A DNA stretch of 64,000 nucleotides from Enterobacillus tribolii (GCF_003363015.1 NZ_QRAP01000003.1:1-64000); one strand, 5' to 3'. Positions 13,475 through 24,931 are shown, counted from the first letter of the stretch. Numbers and translations: made by a program. Notes: generated from the sequence alone by a model not told the origin.

Positions 13475-14473
13475 ATGAATTTTAATCACCTGATGAACGC
13501 GCAATTTTTCCCGATGCCGGGGGCGAGCAATCCCCACGTGCAAACGATCCTGCCGCGCCTGGTGCGTCGCAAGGTTATGCTGGAGCCGCATTGGCAGCGA
13601 TTGACCCTGCCAGACGGTGATTTCGTCGATCTCGCCTGGAGCGAACCGCCGGAAGCGGCGCGCCACAAACCGCGCGTGGTGTTATTTCATGGCCTGGAGG
13701 GTAACTTTTACAGCCCCTACGCCCACGGTCTGCTGAATGCCTGGCGCCAGCAGGGCTGGCTTGGCGTCGTGATGCATTTTCGCGGCTGCAGCGGCGAGCC
13801 CAACAAAATGCAGCGTATTTATCATTCCGGTGAAACCGAAGACGCCCGTTTCTTTCTTCACTGGCTGCGTGAAACCCACGGCAGCCAACCCACCGCTGCT
13901 GTGGGCGTTTCGCTGGGCGGCAACATGCTGGCCTGTTATCTCGGGCAGGAAGGCGACGCCGCACCGCTGGAGGCGGCGGTTATCGTTTCTGCGCCGCTGA
14001 TGCTGGAACCCTGCTCGGATCGTCTGGAACAGGGCGTATCACGCATTTACCAACGCTATTTGCTGAATTTGCTGAAGCAAAACGCGGCGCGCAAGCTACG
14101 GCGCTACCCCGGCACGCTGCCGCTGGATCTGCCGGCCCTGAACCGCATCCGCCGCCTGCGCGAGTTCGACGACGCCATCACCTCGCGCCTGCACGGCTTC
14201 AGCGACGCCGTTGACTATTACCGCCGTTGCAGCGCCATGCCGCTGCTGCCGCAAATCAAAGTGCCGACGCTGATCATTCACGCCAAAGACGATCCGTTCA
14301 TGACGCCCGACGTTATTCCGCAGCCGGGCAGTTTACCGTCTAACATTGAATATCAACTGACCGAATTCGGCGGGCACGTCGGGTTCGTCGGCGGCAGCCT
14401 GAAGCAGCCGCAGATGTGGCTCGAACAGCGTATCCCCGCCTGGTTGGCGCCGTACCTGGAGCAGAAGTCATGA
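13475..14473 (+). CDS. yheT: Alpha/beta hydrolase YheT
   Basis: Cytosolic alpha/beta hydrolase of the YheT/UPF0017 family, 332 residues (E. coli 340). The nucleophile elbow is VGVSLGGNM, with the catalytic Asp likely in HAKDDPF and the His in [11 protein letters not shown]. The motif VVLFHGLEG and the oxyanion segment are intact. It overlaps yheU by ATGA. The substrate is unknown, probably an ester. Confidence 0.93.
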   Translation: MNFNHLMNAQFFPMPGASNPHVQTILPRLVRRKVMLEPHWQRLTLPDGDFVDLAWSEPPEAARHKPRVVLFHGLEGNFYSPYAHGLLNAWRQQGWLGVVMHFRGCSGEPNKMQRIYHSGETEDARFFLHWLRETHGSQPTAAVGVSLGGNMLACYLGQEGDAAPLEAAVIVSAPLMLEPCSDRLEQGVSRIYQRYLLNLLKQNAARKLRRYPGTLPLDLPALNRIRRLREFDDAITSRLHGFSDAVDYYRRCSAMPLLPQIKVPTLIIHAKDDPFMTPDVIPQPGSLPSNIEYQLTEFGGHVGFVGGSLKQPQMWLEQRIPAWLAPYLEQKS

Positions 14474-14712
14474 TTATTCCCTGGGAACAACTGGCTGAAG
14501 ATACGCTGGAAAACCTGATTGAGTCGTTCGTTTTGCGGGAAGGCACCGACTACGGCGAACAGGAAAAGACGCTGACGCAGAAAGTTGATGACGTGCGCCG
14601 TCAGCTGAAAAGCGGCGAGGTGGTGCTGGTTTGGTCTGAGTTACACGAAACCGTCAACATCATGCCGCGCACGCAGTTTCAGGCAACGCCTTACGAAGAA
14701 GAACAACAATAA
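14470..14712 (+). CDS. yheU: YheU family protein
   Basis: Small acidic protein of 80 residues from the ATG at 14470, which overlaps the yheT stop (ATGA). [22 protein letters not shown] and the [10 protein letters not shown] block match the YheU/UPF0270 family. Translation is coupled to yheT. No function known. Upstream in-frame codons belong to yheT. Confidence 0.92.
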   Translation: MIIPWEQLAEDTLENLIESFVLREGTDYGEQEKTLTQKVDDVRRQLKSGEVVLVWSELHETVNIMPRTQFQATPYEEEQQ

Positions 14713-14765
14713 TGACATCAGGCCCGCGCATCGCGGGCGATACTGAAGCATATTCGGGGTAAATC

Positions 14766-15635
14766 ATGTCAGCCAAACATCCGATTATCGCCGTCACCGG
14801 CTCAAGCGGCGCAGGCACCACCACGACCAGCATGGCATTCCGCAAGATATTTCAGCAGCTTAACCTGCATGCTGCCGAACTGGAAGGTGACAGTTTTCAC
14901 CGCTATACCCGCCCGGAAATGGACGCGGCCATCCGCAAGGCGCGCGATCAGGGCCGCCACATCAGCTATTTCGGCCCTGAAGCCAACGATTTCACGTTTC
15001 TGGAGCAGACGTTTCAGGAATACGGCGAACACGGGCGCGGACGCTCGAGAAAATACCTGCACACCTATGACGAAGCGGTGCCTTACAATCAGGTTCCCGG
15101 TACGTTCACCCCCTGGCAGCCGCTGCCGGAGCCGACGGACGTGCTGTTTTATGAAGGGCTGCACGGCGGCGTGGTCACCCCCCAGCATAACGTGGCGAAA
15201 CACGTAGACCTGTTGGTCGGCGTGGTGCCGATCGTCAACCTGGAGTGGATTCAGAAACTGGTGCGCGACACCGGCGAGCGCGGCCACTCGCGCGAAGCGG
15301 TAATGGACTCGGTGGTCCGCTCGATGGAAGACTACATCACCTACCTCACGCCGCAGTTTTCCCGCACCCATATCAACTTTCAGCGCGTGCCGACGGTGGA
15401 CACCTCCAACCCGTTTGCCGCCAAGGCCATTCCTTCGCACGACGAAAGCTTCGTCGTGATTCATTTCCGCGGGCTGGACAACATCGACTACCCCTACCTG
15501 CTGGCGATGCTGCAAGGGTCGTTTATCTCGCACATCAACACGCTGGTCGTTCCGGGCGGAAAAATGGGGTTGGCGATGGAGCTGATCATGACGCCGCTGG
15601 TCCAGTGCCTGATGGAAGGGAAAAAGATCGGGTAA
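14766..15635 (+). CDS. prkB: Phosphoribulokinase-like P-loop kinase PrkB
   Basis: Phosphoribulokinase/uridine kinase family protein of 289 residues. Walker A is GSSGAGTTTTS; other family blocks are ELEGDSFHRYTRPEMD and FYEGLHGGV. No RuBisCO is in the window and enterobacteria lack the Calvin cycle, so the substrate is probably not ribulose 5-phosphate; this is inference. It follows yheTU in the same direction, 53 bp after yheU. Confidence 0.92.
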   Translation: MSAKHPIIAVTGSSGAGTTTTSMAFRKIFQQLNLHAAELEGDSFHRYTRPEMDAAIRKARDQGRHISYFGPEANDFTFLEQTFQEYGEHGRGRSRKYLHTYDEAVPYNQVPGTFTPWQPLPEPTDVLFYEGLHGGVVTPQHNVAKHVDLLVGVVPIVNLEWIQKLVRDTGERGHSREAVMDSVVRSMEDYITYLTPQFSRTHINFQRVPTVDTSNPFAAKAIPSHDESFVVIHFRGLDNIDYPYLLAMLQGSFISHINTLVVPGGKMGLAMELIMTPLVQCLMEGKKIG

Positions 15636-15675
15636 CCGGTGACAAGGCCGGCGCAAGCGCCGCCGGCCTCCGGCA

Positions 15676-16083
15676 TTATGCTACCGTTACCACTTCAAAG
15701 CTGTGGGTGATATTCACTGACTTACCCAGCATCAGCGCCACCGAGCAATATTTCTCCGCCGACAGGCTGACCGCACGCTCTACCGCCTTATCCGTCAGAT
15801 CCCGGCCGGTTACCACAAAATGCAGATTAATATGGGTAAACAACCGCGGCGCTTCTTCACGACGCTCAGAGGTCAGTTTTACTTCACAATCGCGTACGTC
15901 CAAGCGCCCTTTCTGCAAAATGGACACCACGTCAATCGCGCTGCAACTGCCCGCAGCCATCAAAACCATCTCCATCGGGCTTGGCGCCTTGTCACCGGCG
16001 TTACCGTCCATCAAAACCTGATGCCCTGACGCGGATTCACCAAGAAACGTCAGTCCTTCCACCCACTTAACCCGAGCCTGCAT
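15676..16083 (-). CDS. yhfA: OsmC family protein YhfA
   Basis: OsmC/Ohr-fold protein of 135 residues, nearly identical to E. coli YhfA. The ATG at 16083 (MQARVKWVEGLTFLGES) follows a run of in-frame codons with no family resemblance, so the longer frame is rejected. The cysteine pair of the OsmC family is in AAGSCSAIDV and AEKYCSVAL. Divergent from crp. Possibly a thiol-dependent peroxidase; the physiological role is not established. Confidence 0.93.
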   Translation of the reverse strand: MQARVKWVEGLTFLGESASGHQVLMDGNAGDKAPSPMEMVLMAAGSCSAIDVVSILQKGRLDVRDCEVKLTSERREEAPRLFTHINLHFVVTGRDLTDKAVERAVSLSAEKYCSVALMLGKSVNITHSFEVVTVA

Positions 16084-16411
16084 AGTTTTTTCTCCGCAAA
16101 CGTTGAATTCCCAAAGGGTACGCTTTCCCTGCAAAACACGCAATTGGCCGGCCAAAAGGTTGCTGAAGCGAGACAACACAAGACACCCGGCCAAAGCTGT
16201 GCTACAAACAGTGACTAAACGGATCTTTTTCCAACGAAGCAGGGAGTAGATCAATTACTGTGGGTGATTGTTTACCCATAATACATTGACCAACAAACCT
16301 GCGGTACCGTAGGCAACAAAAAGCTATGCCCTTGAGTTTTTTTACTCACTTTACAGGGAAATCGGTAGCCCTCGTAATTTGGGCCGCGATAACAACAGAG
16401 GATAACAGCGA
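16084..16411. promoter_or_regulatory. Divergent yhfA-crp control region
   Basis: This 328-bp stretch carries the yhfA and crp promoters and the long crp leader. The crp ribosome-binding region ACAGAGGATAACAGCG is almost the E. coli sequence. The segment CCATAATACATTGA near 16276-16290 resembles the E. coli crp upstream region. I see no close match to the TGTGA-N6-TCACA CRP consensus, so autoregulatory sites could not be placed. Confidence 0.55.
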
Positions 16412-17044
16412 ATGGTTCTCGGCAAACCGCAAACAGACCCGACCCTTGAATGGTTCCTGTCTCATTGCCATATCCATAAATATCCCTCCAAGAGCACCTT
16501 GATTCACCAGGGCGAAAAAGCTGAGACGCTTTATTACATCGTCAAAGGCTCCGTGGCCGTGTTGATTAAGGATGAGGAAGGCAAAGAAATGATCCTTTCT
16601 TACCTTAACCAAGGGGATTTCATCGGGGAATTAGGCTTATTTGAGGAAGGTCAGGAACGCAGCGCGTGGGTTCGAGCAAAAACCGCCTGTGAGGTGGCTG
16701 AGATTTCATACAAGAAATTCCGCCAGCTTATTCAGGTCAACCCCGATATCCTGATGCGTCTCTCTTCACAGATGGCGCGTCGCCTGCAGGTCACCTCAGA
16801 AAAAGTGGGTAACCTCGCCTTCCTCGACGTTACCGGCCGGATCGCGCAAACGCTGCTGAACCTGGCCAAACAACCCGATGCAATGACTCACCCGGACGGA
16901 ATGCAGATCAAAATCACCCGTCAGGAAATCGGTCAGATCGTCGGCTGCTCCCGTGAAACCGTTGGTCGTATCCTGAAGATGCTGGAGGATCAGAACCTGA
17001 TCTCCGCCCACGGTAAGACGATCGTCGTTTACGGCACCCGCTAA
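16412..17044 (+). CDS. crp: cAMP receptor protein
   Basis: Global regulator of carbon catabolite control. The 210 residues are nearly identical to E. coli CRP. The cyclic-nucleotide pocket [18 protein letters not shown], the long dimer helix, and the helix-turn-helix [20 protein letters not shown] are all intact. It is followed by a strong GC hairpin and then yhfK. Many genes here (nir operon, accessory loci) could be targets, but no clear site was confirmed. Confidence 0.99.
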   Translation: MVLGKPQTDPTLEWFLSHCHIHKYPSKSTLIHQGEKAETLYYIVKGSVAVLIKDEEGKEMILSYLNQGDFIGELGLFEEGQERSAWVRAKTACEVAEISYKKFRQLIQVNPDILMRLSSQMARRLQVTSEKVGNLAFLDVTGRIAQTLLNLAKQPDAMTHPDGMQIKITRQEIGQIVGCSRETVGRILKMLEDQNLISAHGKTIVVYGTR

Positions 17045-17053
17045 GCCGTTCCG

Positions 17054-17076
17054 CCGGCGCGGCTCATCCGCGCCGG
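17054..17076 (+). terminator. GC-rich hairpin after crp
   Basis: CCGGCGCGG and CCGCGCCGG pair perfectly around CTCAT, 9 bp after the crp stop. There is no T-tract, so it probably attenuates transcription or stabilises the crp 3' end rather than fully separating crp from yhfK. Confidence 0.55.
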
Positions 17077-17088
17077 TCATGAGTCACT

Positions 17089-19161
17089 ATGTGGCGGCGG
17101 CTGATCTACCATCCCGAAGTTAACTACGCCCTGCGCCAGACGTTGGTGCTGTGCATTCCTGTTTGTTTCGGTCTGCTGATCGGCGATCTCCAGCTCGGGC
17201 TCATGTTCTCTCTGGTGCCGGCCTGCTGCAACATCGCCGGTCTGGATACCCCGCACAAACGCTTTACCAAACGCCTGGTGGTCGGCAGCATCCTGTTCGC
17301 CCTGAGCAGCTTTCTGGTGCAGCAACTGCTGCTGTGGCAAATCCCGCTGCCGTTCATCATGCTCGGACTGGCGTTGCTGTTCGGCGTTAACGGTGAAATC
17401 AGCCCGCTGCACGCCCGTTTGTTGCCCGCGGCGCTGATCGCCGCCATCTTCAGCCTGAGCATGGCCGGCCTGCGTCCTATCGAATATGCGCCGCTGCTGT
17501 TTCTTATCGGCACCGCCTGGTACGGCGCGTTTACCTGGTTCTGGTTCAAATTGTGGAAAGGGCAGCCCATCCGCGAAAGCCTGAGCCTGCTTTACCGCCA
17601 GCTCGGCGACTATATGGACGCCAAATACACCCTGCTGACCCAGCATATCGACCCCGACACCGCGCTGCCGCCGCTGCTGGAACGGCAGCAGAAAGTGATG
17701 GATATGATCTCGCAGCTCTATCAGCAGATGCATATGCTGTCGCTGCTCCATAACGAAGAGTACAAGCTGTTGCTGCGCCTGTTTCAGGTCGCGCTCGATT
17801 TGCAGGAGCATATTACCGTCAGCCTGCATCAGCCGGAGGAAGTACAGAAGCTGGTGCAGCAAAGCCACGCGGAGGCGATCGTGCGCCGCAACGCGCAGTC
17901 GATGGCGCAGCATCTGTACACCATCGCCGACAATATCCTTTATCACCGCAATACTCCGCCCTTCAGCATGGACGCCGAGCTGAGCGCGCTGGAGAAGCTG
18001 GCGGCCCAGCACCCGGACAACCCGGTCGGGCACTTCTTCCTGTACCACTTCACCCGCATCGCACAGCTCCTGACGCGCCGGGTGCCGCTTTATCAGCGCA
18101 ACCTGATGTACACCCAAAACCGCCTGCCCTTCTGGCCGGCGCTGGCGGCCTACCTGTCATTCAAATCCATTGCACTGCGTAACGCCGCCCGGCTGGGGCT
18201 AACGCTGGCGGCAGGCAGCGGCATCGGCCTGCTGTTTCATTTGCCCAAGCCTTACTGGATACTGATGACCGCGATGCTGGTGTTCCAGAACGGCTACAAC
18301 GCCACGCGGGTGCGGATTCAGCACCGCGCCCTCGGCACATTCGCCGGGCTGATTCTCGCCGCCGGCATGCTCAATCTGCACCTGCCGCTGAACATCACGC
18401 TGGGCTGCATGCTGGTGATTACGCTGGCGTCCTATCTGGTGGTGCGCAAGAACTACGGCCTGTCGGTGATCGGTTTTACCATCACCGCGGTATTCACCCT
18501 GCAGCTCATGGCGATCAACGGCATGGACCTGTTGCTCCCGCGCCTGATTGACACATTGATTGGCTGTATTCTCGCCTTCGCGGCGACGATCTGGCTGTGG
18601 CCGCAATGGCAGAGCGGCCTGCTGCGCAAAAACGCCCACCAGACGCTGGAGTCGTATCAGGATGCAATGCGTTTGCTTCTGTCCGTCAATCCGGATCAAA
18701 CCGCCCTCGCCTATGCGCGCATGAAGGTTAACCAGATGCATAACGCCCTGCTTTCCTCGCTCAACCAGGCGATGCAGGAACCGGGATTCGACTCCCGTTA
18801 TCTGGCGGATATGCGGCTGTGGATCACCCATAGCCAGTTCATCGTGGAGCACCTTAACGCCATGACGATCCTGGCGCGCGACCATTACATGCTGACGGAG
18901 AATCTGGCGCGGGACTATCTGCAATCGTGCGAGATCGGTTTACAGATGTGTCAGCAACGACTGGAACATGATGGGCCGGGGAATAATGAGTCAGGTTTTT
19001 TTCAGGTGCCGGAGTTATTGCCGGGAATGCCGATCACTCAGATGGAAGGGCATCTGCGGCGGATTCTCACGCACTTACGGGCGATGCTGACGATTTCGTC
19101 CATCGCGTGGAAGCAGAGGCCGCATCATGGGCTGTGGGTGAAGAGGCGGCTAAGGGATTGA
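17089..19161 (+). CDS. yhfK: YccS/YhfK family putative transporter (FUSC-like)
   Basis: Inner-membrane protein of 690 residues (E. coli 696). It has two blocks of hydrophobic helices (about residues 15-155 and 360-500), each followed by a helical cytosolic domain, as in FUSC/YccS aromatic-acid efflux relatives. MWRRLIYHPEVNYALRQTLVL and LHLPKPYWILMTAMLVFQNGY are characteristic. Function unknown. The stop codon lies inside an inverted repeat at 19145-19205. Convergent with argD. Confidence 0.93.
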   Translation: MWRRLIYHPEVNYALRQTLVLCIPVCFGLLIGDLQLGLMFSLVPACCNIAGLDTPHKRFTKRLVVGSILFALSSFLVQQLLLWQIPLPFIMLGLALLFGVNGEISPLHARLLPAALIAAIFSLSMAGLRPIEYAPLLFLIGTAWYGAFTWFWFKLWKGQPIRESLSLLYRQLGDYMDAKYTLLTQHIDPDTALPPLLERQQKVMDMISQLYQQMHMLSLLHNEEYKLLLRLFQVALDLQEHITVSLHQPEEVQKLVQQSHAEAIVRRNAQSMAQHLYTIADNILYHRNTPPFSMDAELSALEKLAAQHPDNPVGHFFLYHFTRIAQLLTRRVPLYQRNLMYTQNRLPFWPALAAYLSFKSIALRNAARLGLTLAAGSGIGLLFHLPKPYWILMTAMLVFQNGYNATRVRIQHRALGTFAGLILAAGMLNLHLPLNITLGCMLVITLASYLVVRKNYGLSVIGFTITAVFTLQLMAINGMDLLLPRLIDTLIGCILAFAATIWLWPQWQSGLLRKNAHQTLESYQDAMRLLLSVNPDQTALAYARMKVNQMHNALLSSLNQAMQEPGFDSRYLADMRLWITHSQFIVEHLNAMTILARDHYMLTENLARDYLQSCEIGLQMCQQRLEHDGPGNNESGFFQVPELLPGMPITQMEGHLRRILTHLRAMLTISSIAWKQRPHHGLWVKRRLRD

Positions 19162-19226
19162 GACGCCGGAGCTTCATGTCATCTGCGCCAAATCCCTCAG
19201 CCGCCCATCGGGCCAGGGGGCTGAGG
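19145..19226. repeat. Overlapping inverted repeats between yhfK and argD
   Basis: Arm 19145-19159 (GGCGGCTAAGGGATT) pairs with 19191-19205 (AATCCCTCAGCCGCC) with one mismatch. The second arm can alternatively pair through CCTCAGCC (19195-19202) with GGCTGAGG (19219-19226). Sited between convergent genes, so it may terminate both transcripts. Short stretches at its ends resemble the ends of the larger element at 26297-26580. Confidence 0.6.
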
Positions 19227-19241
19227 CCAGAGGCTTCCGTA

Positions 19242-20540
<1,299 letters not shown>

Positions 20541-20675
20541 TTAAGCAACTCCTAATTACGCCCGCGCGGTCAAAATTCCTAGTGAGCATCAGGATCATTC
20601 GCATTGAGAGAAGGCGCGGCGGCGCTTATACTTTTCCCACGCCGGTGAATACCGTTTTCCACGTAAGGATCTGAT

Positions 20676-22202
20676 ATGAGTGCTCCGTTGACCATTGCTA
20701 AAAATCAACAAACCACCCTGCACCTGCTGCCCGCTCTGGCTAACCGTCATGGATTGATAACCGGCGCCACCGGAACGGGAAAAACCGTCACCCTGCAACG
20801 CATCGCCGAGCAATTTTCCCGCATCGGCGTGCCCGTATTTCTTGCCGACGTCAAAGGCGATCTGTCCGGGATCGGTGCGGCGGGTACGGCGAGCGAGAAG
20901 CTGCAACAACGCCTGAGCGCCATCGGCGTTGACGACTGGCAGCCGCAGGCCAGCCCGGTCATTCCCTGGGACGTCTTCGGTGAGAAAGGGCACCCGATCC
21001 GCGCCACCATCTCCGATCTCGGCCCCCTGCTGCTTTCGCGCCTGCTGGATCTGAACGACATCCAGTCCGGCATTCTGCAAATCGTGTTTAAAATCGCCGA
21101 CGACAGCAACCTGCTGCTGCTGGACATGAAAGACCTGCGCGCCATGGTGCAGTTTGTCGGCGACAACGCCAAACAGTTCACGACCAAATACGGCAACATC
21201 TCATCTGCGTCTATCGGCGCCATTCAGCGCGGCCTGCTGACGCTGGAACAACAGGGCGCGGAATTCTTTTTCGGCGAGCCGATGCTGGATATCAACGACC
21301 TGATGCGTCAGGACGCTAACGGCCAGGGCGTCATCAACCTGCTGATGGCGGACAAGCTGATTAATCAGCCCAAGCTGTACTCCGTATTCCTGCTCTGGCT
21401 GCTGGCGGAGTTGTTCGAACGCCTGCCGGAAGTCGGCGATCCGGAAAAACCGAAGATGGTGTTCTTCTTCGACGAAGCGCATCTGCTGTTCACCGACGCG
21501 CCCGCCGCACTGCTGACCAAGATCGAGCAGGTGGTTCGCCTGATCCGTTCCAAAGGCGTCGGTATCTATTTCGTGACCCAAAACCCGCTGGATATTCCGG
21601 ACAGCGTGCTGGGGCAGTTGGGCAACCGCGTACAGCACGCGCTGCGTGCCTTCACCCCGCGCGATCAAAAAGCGGTTAAGGCTGCTGCACAGACCCTGCG
21701 CGCCAACCCCGGCTTCAATACCGAGCAGGTGATTGGCGAGTTGGGCGTGGGTGAAGCCTTGATTTCATTCCTCGATGAAAAAGGCCGTCCTACCATCGTA
21801 GAGCGTGCGATGGTGATAGCGCCGGAGTCGCGCATGGGGCCGATGACCGCCGACGAGCTGAACCATGCCCTCAACCACTCCCCGTTGTACGGTCGCTATG
21901 ACGAAATGATCGACCGGGAGTCCGCCTATGAAATCCTGAACGGCAAAGGATTCACCACGGTAGACAGCGGCAGCGATGAGGCCAGCGCCGGCAGCCTGCA
22001 ACAGCCTGAAGCTCAGGCCAGCAGCGGCGGCCTGATGGACAGTCTGAACTCAATCCTGTTCGGCACCACCGGCCCGCGCGGCGGCAAAAAAGACGGTATT
22101 GTCCAGACGGCCGCCAAGACCATGGCGCGCCAGGTAGGCAACCAGCTCGGCCGCCAGATCCTGCGCGGCGTCCTGGGTTCCATTCTGGGCGGGCGCAAGT
22201 AA
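20676..22202 (+). CDS. yjgR: HerA-like ATPase of the YjgR/DUF853 family
   Basis: 508-residue P-loop ATPase. Walker A GATGTGKT is at residues 30-37 and Walker [10 protein letters not shown] at 261-269; an Arg-rich end domain ([23 protein letters not shown]) closes the protein. Family members resemble HerA/FtsK-type helicases and are mostly cytosolic; the in vivo role is unknown. In E. coli yjgR lies elsewhere, so its place between argD and pabA is a local difference. A Ser/Gly/Ala-rich linker spans about residues 425-450. Confidence 0.9.
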   Translation: MSAPLTIAKNQQTTLHLLPALANRHGLITGATGTGKTVTLQRIAEQFSRIGVPVFLADVKGDLSGIGAAGTASEKLQQRLSAIGVDDWQPQASPVIPWDVFGEKGHPIRATISDLGPLLLSRLLDLNDIQSGILQIVFKIADDSNLLLLDMKDLRAMVQFVGDNAKQFTTKYGNISSASIGAIQRGLLTLEQQGAEFFFGEPMLDINDLMRQDANGQGVINLLMADKLINQPKLYSVFLLWLLAELFERLPEVGDPEKPKMVFFFDEAHLLFTDAPAALLTKIEQVVRLIRSKGVGIYFVTQNPLDIPDSVLGQLGNRVQHALRAFTPRDQKAVKAAAQTLRANPGFNTEQVIGELGVGEALISFLDEKGRPTIVERAMVIAPESRMGPMTADELNHALNHSPLYGRYDEMIDRESAYEILNGKGFTTVDSGSDEASAGSLQQPEAQASSGGLMDSLNSILFGTTGPRGGKKDGIVQTAAKTMARQVGNQLGRQILRGVLGSILGGRK

Positions 22203-22278
22203 ATCTCACCCTGCCCCGCATGCCCCATATGATTTATCATATGGGGCATCTTCGTTTCACCACGGCCAAACGCCTTCC

Positions 22279-22854
22279 ATGCTATTACTGATCGACAACT
22301 ACGACTCCTTCACCTACAACCTCTGCCAATATTTCTGCGAACTGGGCGCGCAGGTCGACGTCCGGCGTAACGACGAAATCACCGTGGAAGGTATTGCGGC
22401 GTTACGCCCGGACCATCTGGTGATTTCCCCCGGCCCCTGTACGCCCGACGACGCCGGCGTTTCGCTGGCCGCTATCCGCCGTTTTGCCGGCGTCATTCCC
22501 ATCCTCGGCGTTTGCCTCGGCCATCAGGCATTGGGGCAGATTTTCGGCGCACGGGTCATCCGCGCCCGCGAGGTGATGCACGGAAAAACGTCCGCCATCC
22601 GCCATACGGGAAAAGGCGTCTTTCGGGGATTAAATGAGCCATTGACCGTCACCCGCTACCACTCGTTGATTCTGGAACGGGAAACGTTACCGGATTGCCT
22701 GGAGATAACAGCCTGGAGCGAGCGGGACGGAAAGCCGGATGAAATTATGGGGGTTCGTCACCGCACGCTGGCGGTGGAGGGCGTACAGTTTCATCCGGAG
22801 AGTATTCTCAGCGAGCAGGGGCATCAGTTGCTGCGTAACTTCCTCACCCGCTGA
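22279..22854 (+). CDS. pabA: Aminodeoxychorismate synthase, glutamine amidotransferase component
   Basis: Class I glutamine amidotransferase supplying ammonia to PabB for p-aminobenzoate and folate synthesis. The catalytic triad is visible: the Cys in [12 protein letters not shown], and His and Glu in [26 protein letters not shown] is the typical start. 191 residues (E. coli 187). TrpG is the alternative for this family, but the argD/ppiA neighbourhood and absence of trpE favour PabA. Confidence 0.92.
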   Translation: MLLLIDNYDSFTYNLCQYFCELGAQVDVRRNDEITVEGIAALRPDHLVISPGPCTPDDAGVSLAAIRRFAGVIPILGVCLGHQALGQIFGARVIRAREVMHGKTSAIRHTGKGVFRGLNEPLTVTRYHSLILERETLPDCLEITAWSERDGKPDEIMGVRHRTLAVEGVQFHPESILSEQGHQLLRNFLTR

Positions 22855-22859
22855 AACGA

Positions 22860-22883
22860 AAACCCCTGCCGCAGCAGGGGTTT
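22860..22883. terminator. Bidirectional terminator pabA/ppiA
   Basis: AAACCCCTGC and GCAGGGGTTT form a perfect 10-bp stem around CGCA, between convergent pabA and ppiA. Confidence 0.85.
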
Positions 22884-22900
22884 GCAGTATTCTTTTCGCC

Positions 22901-23461
22901 TTATGGCAGAACCTTCACCGCCGTAATCACGATCGGCTTGGCGGGTACGTTCTGATAAGGCCCGACGTTTTCGGTACGTACCTGAGAAATCTTGTCTACC
23001 ACATCCATGCCTTTCACCACTTTCCCGAACACCGCATAACCAAAGTCACGTTGACCGTGATCCAGGAAGGCGTTGTCGGCAACGTTAATAAAGAACTGGC
23101 TGGTCGCGCTGTCTTTCTCGGCGGTGCGCGCCATGGAGATGGTGCCGCGCAGGTTGCGCAAACCGTTGTCGGCCTCATTTTTGATCGGCGCATTAGTCTG
23201 CTTCTGCTGCATGTCGGCGGTAAAACCACCGCCCTGAATCATAAAGCCAGGGATCACGCGATGAAACACCGTGTTGTTATAAAATCCACCATTAACGTAG
23301 TCGAGAAAGTTTTTCACCGTTCCCGGCGCCTTCTGACTATCCAGCTCAATTTCAATATTGCCGGCAGACGTCGACATTAATACCTTCGCCGCCATCGCGG
23401 ATGGAGCCAGAACCGTCAGCGAACATAACGCAACCAGGGTGACAAACATTCTTTTGAACAT
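22901..23461 (-). CDS. ppiA: Periplasmic peptidyl-prolyl cis-trans isomerase A (cyclophilin)
   Basis: Cyclophilin-type isomerase exported to the periplasm. From ATG 23461 (186 residues) it has a signal peptide [24 protein letters not shown] and the cyclophilin core [25 protein letters not shown] and SQFFINV. Convergent with pabA. In E. coli fic and yhfG separate these genes; here they are absent. Confidence 0.95.
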   Translation of the reverse strand: MFKRMFVTLVALCSLTVLAPSAMAAKVLMSTSAGNIEIELDSQKAPGTVKNFLDYVNGGFYNNTVFHRVIPGFMIQGGGFTADMQQKQTNAPIKNEADNGLRNLRGTISMARTAEKDSATSQFFINVADNAFLDHGQRDFGYAVFGKVVKGMDVVDKISQVRTENVGPYQNVPAKPIVITAVKVLP

Positions 23462-23959
23462 GGACACAATCCTCAAATAACAACACAAACAGCACGTTGA
23501 TTCTAAATAGGCTTCCCCGTGAACGCCACCAATTTACTCACATTTACCTAACCTTGGGACATATCTGAAAGATTAACCGTCTTCGCCCCTGCCCTCCGGA
23601 CATTTCTGCCAATCCAATCACACTTCTAATTTATCAACGGTGAAACATGCTGGAACGTCTATTGGCGTCAGTCACAAAATTATCAGGTTGAATCGATACT
23701 GAGAGCGCTCTCAGCATAAGTTTAAGCCTATAGCCAACAAATTTTCTATAAAAAACAACTTAGTATAAAGAATACAAAATAAGGCGCCAAAAAGGCCGGC
23801 CTGCCGGAGGATGCAGCTAGTCAAAAGCGTGATTATTTGCCTTATTTTGACGGATTATGATTCTCTTCGGCTCATAACAATCCCTATACTGGAACTTTCT
23901 CCCCCCTCGGGCGGGAGATCGTTACCGGGACGCCATACGGGAAAACCAAAGGAGCCAAC
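23462..23959. promoter_or_regulatory. Divergent control region ppiA / LacI-type gene
   Basis: This 498-bp AT-rich region has no supported gene. It holds the palindromic operator at 23699-23714 and a short GC-rich segment near 23790-23815 that can form a hairpin. The LacI-type gene probably starts from promoter elements around 23850-23900; boxes were not resolved. Confidence 0.5.
23699..23714. promoter_or_regulatory. Perfect LacI-family operator
   Basis: CTGAGAGCGCTCTCAG is a perfect 16-bp palindrome with the central CG step typical of LacI/GalR-family operators. It lies about 245 bp upstream of the LacI-type start codon and about 240 bp from ppiA, so it could control either promoter. Confidence 0.75.
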
Positions 23960-24931
23960 ATGATCACACTGGAAGATGTTGCCGCATTCGCCGGGGTTTC
24001 CCGTGCCACGGTTTCCCGCGTCGTCAACGGCGACAGCAAAGTGAAAGCCGCCACCCGCAGCAAAGTGGAAGCCGCCATCGCCGAGATGGGTTACAGCCCG
24101 AACCCCGCCGCCAGAGCGCTGGCCTCCAATCAGAGTCAGATGCTCGGGCTGGTTACCCCCTCTTATGGCGGCGGCTTCTTCGGCGCCCTGATGGACAGCG
24201 TGCAAAGCGAAGCGGAAGCGTCAGGCAAACAGCTTCTGGTCACGCAGGGGCGCGACAGCGCGGACAACGAATGGCAGGCCATTCAACGGCTCTACAACCT
24301 GCGCTGCGACGGCGCCATTCTGCACGTGCGCGCCCTGAGCGACGAAAAACTTTGCCGCCTGGCTCAGGACGGACGTCAGTTCGTGGTTCTTGATCGGCAA
24401 ATATCCGGCCTGGAGGATCGCTGCATCAGCTTTGATCACTATCAGGCCAGCCAGCTGGCGGCGCAAACGCTGCTGGCGCGCGGTCACCGCCAAATCGCCT
24501 GCATCAGCGGCCCCAAAAGCCGCGTCTCCAGCCGTATCCGCCGCCAGGGTTTTCTGGACGCCATGCAGGAGGCGGGCATCGAGCCGGTCGCCTGCATGGA
24601 AGGGGATTACGACCTGCAAAGCGGTTACCAACAGGCGGATCTCCTGTTACGCCAACACCGCCCCGGCGCGCTGTACTGCTGTAATGAAGAAATGGCGCTC
24701 GGCGCCCTGCTGGCAATTTCCGAACACCGCCTGAGCATCCCGCAGGATATTTCAGTCATCTGTTACGACAGCGGAGAGCGGGCGGCCTTCGTGCGTCCGG
24801 CGCTGACCAGCATCCATTTTCCCATCACCGACATGGCGCGCTTCGCGACCCGTCTGCTGCTCACCCCTGATGCGCCGCGGGAAACCTTCGCACCGCGATT
24901 GATTGAGCGGGATTCCGTGCGGTCCGTATAA
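23960..24931 (+). CDS. LacI family transcriptional regulator
   Basis: 323-residue repressor-type regulator. The N-terminal helix-turn-helix and hinge are classical (ITLEDVAAFAGVSRATVSRVVNGDSKVKAATRS, then GYSPNPAARALAS). The periplasmic-binding-protein-like effector domain occupies residues 60-315. It most resembles the GalR/AscG branch. No transporter or catabolic gene lies beside it, so the ligand is unknown. The gene is inserted between ppiA and tsgA, which are close neighbours in E. coli. A perfect operator lies in its upstream region. Confidence 0.92.
   Translation: MITLEDVAAFAGVSRATVSRVVNGDSKVKAATRSKVEAAIAEMGYSPNPAARALASNQSQMLGLVTPSYGGGFFGALMDSVQSEAEASGKQLLVTQGRDSADNEWQAIQRLYNLRCDGAILHVRALSDEKLCRLAQDGRQFVVLDRQISGLEDRCISFDHYQASQLAAQTLLARGHRQIACISGPKSRVSSRIRRQGFLDAMQEAGIEPVACMEGDYDLQSGYQQADLLLRQHRPGALYCCNEEMALGALLAISEHRLSIPQDISVICYDSGERAAFVRPALTSIHFPITDMARFATRLLLTPDAPRETFAPRLIERDSVRSV

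Noticed and set aside
14766-15635. True Calvin-cycle phosphoribulokinase
   Set aside because: No RuBisCO or other Calvin-cycle genes are present and the gene sits in the standard enterobacterial prkB position.
16084-16254. N-terminal extension of yhfA
   Set aside because: The extension has no similarity to OsmC proteins and covers the divergent crp control region.
17077-18117. Minus-strand frame opposite yhfK
   Set aside because: Gln/His/Arg-rich antisense shadow of a confident membrane-protein gene.
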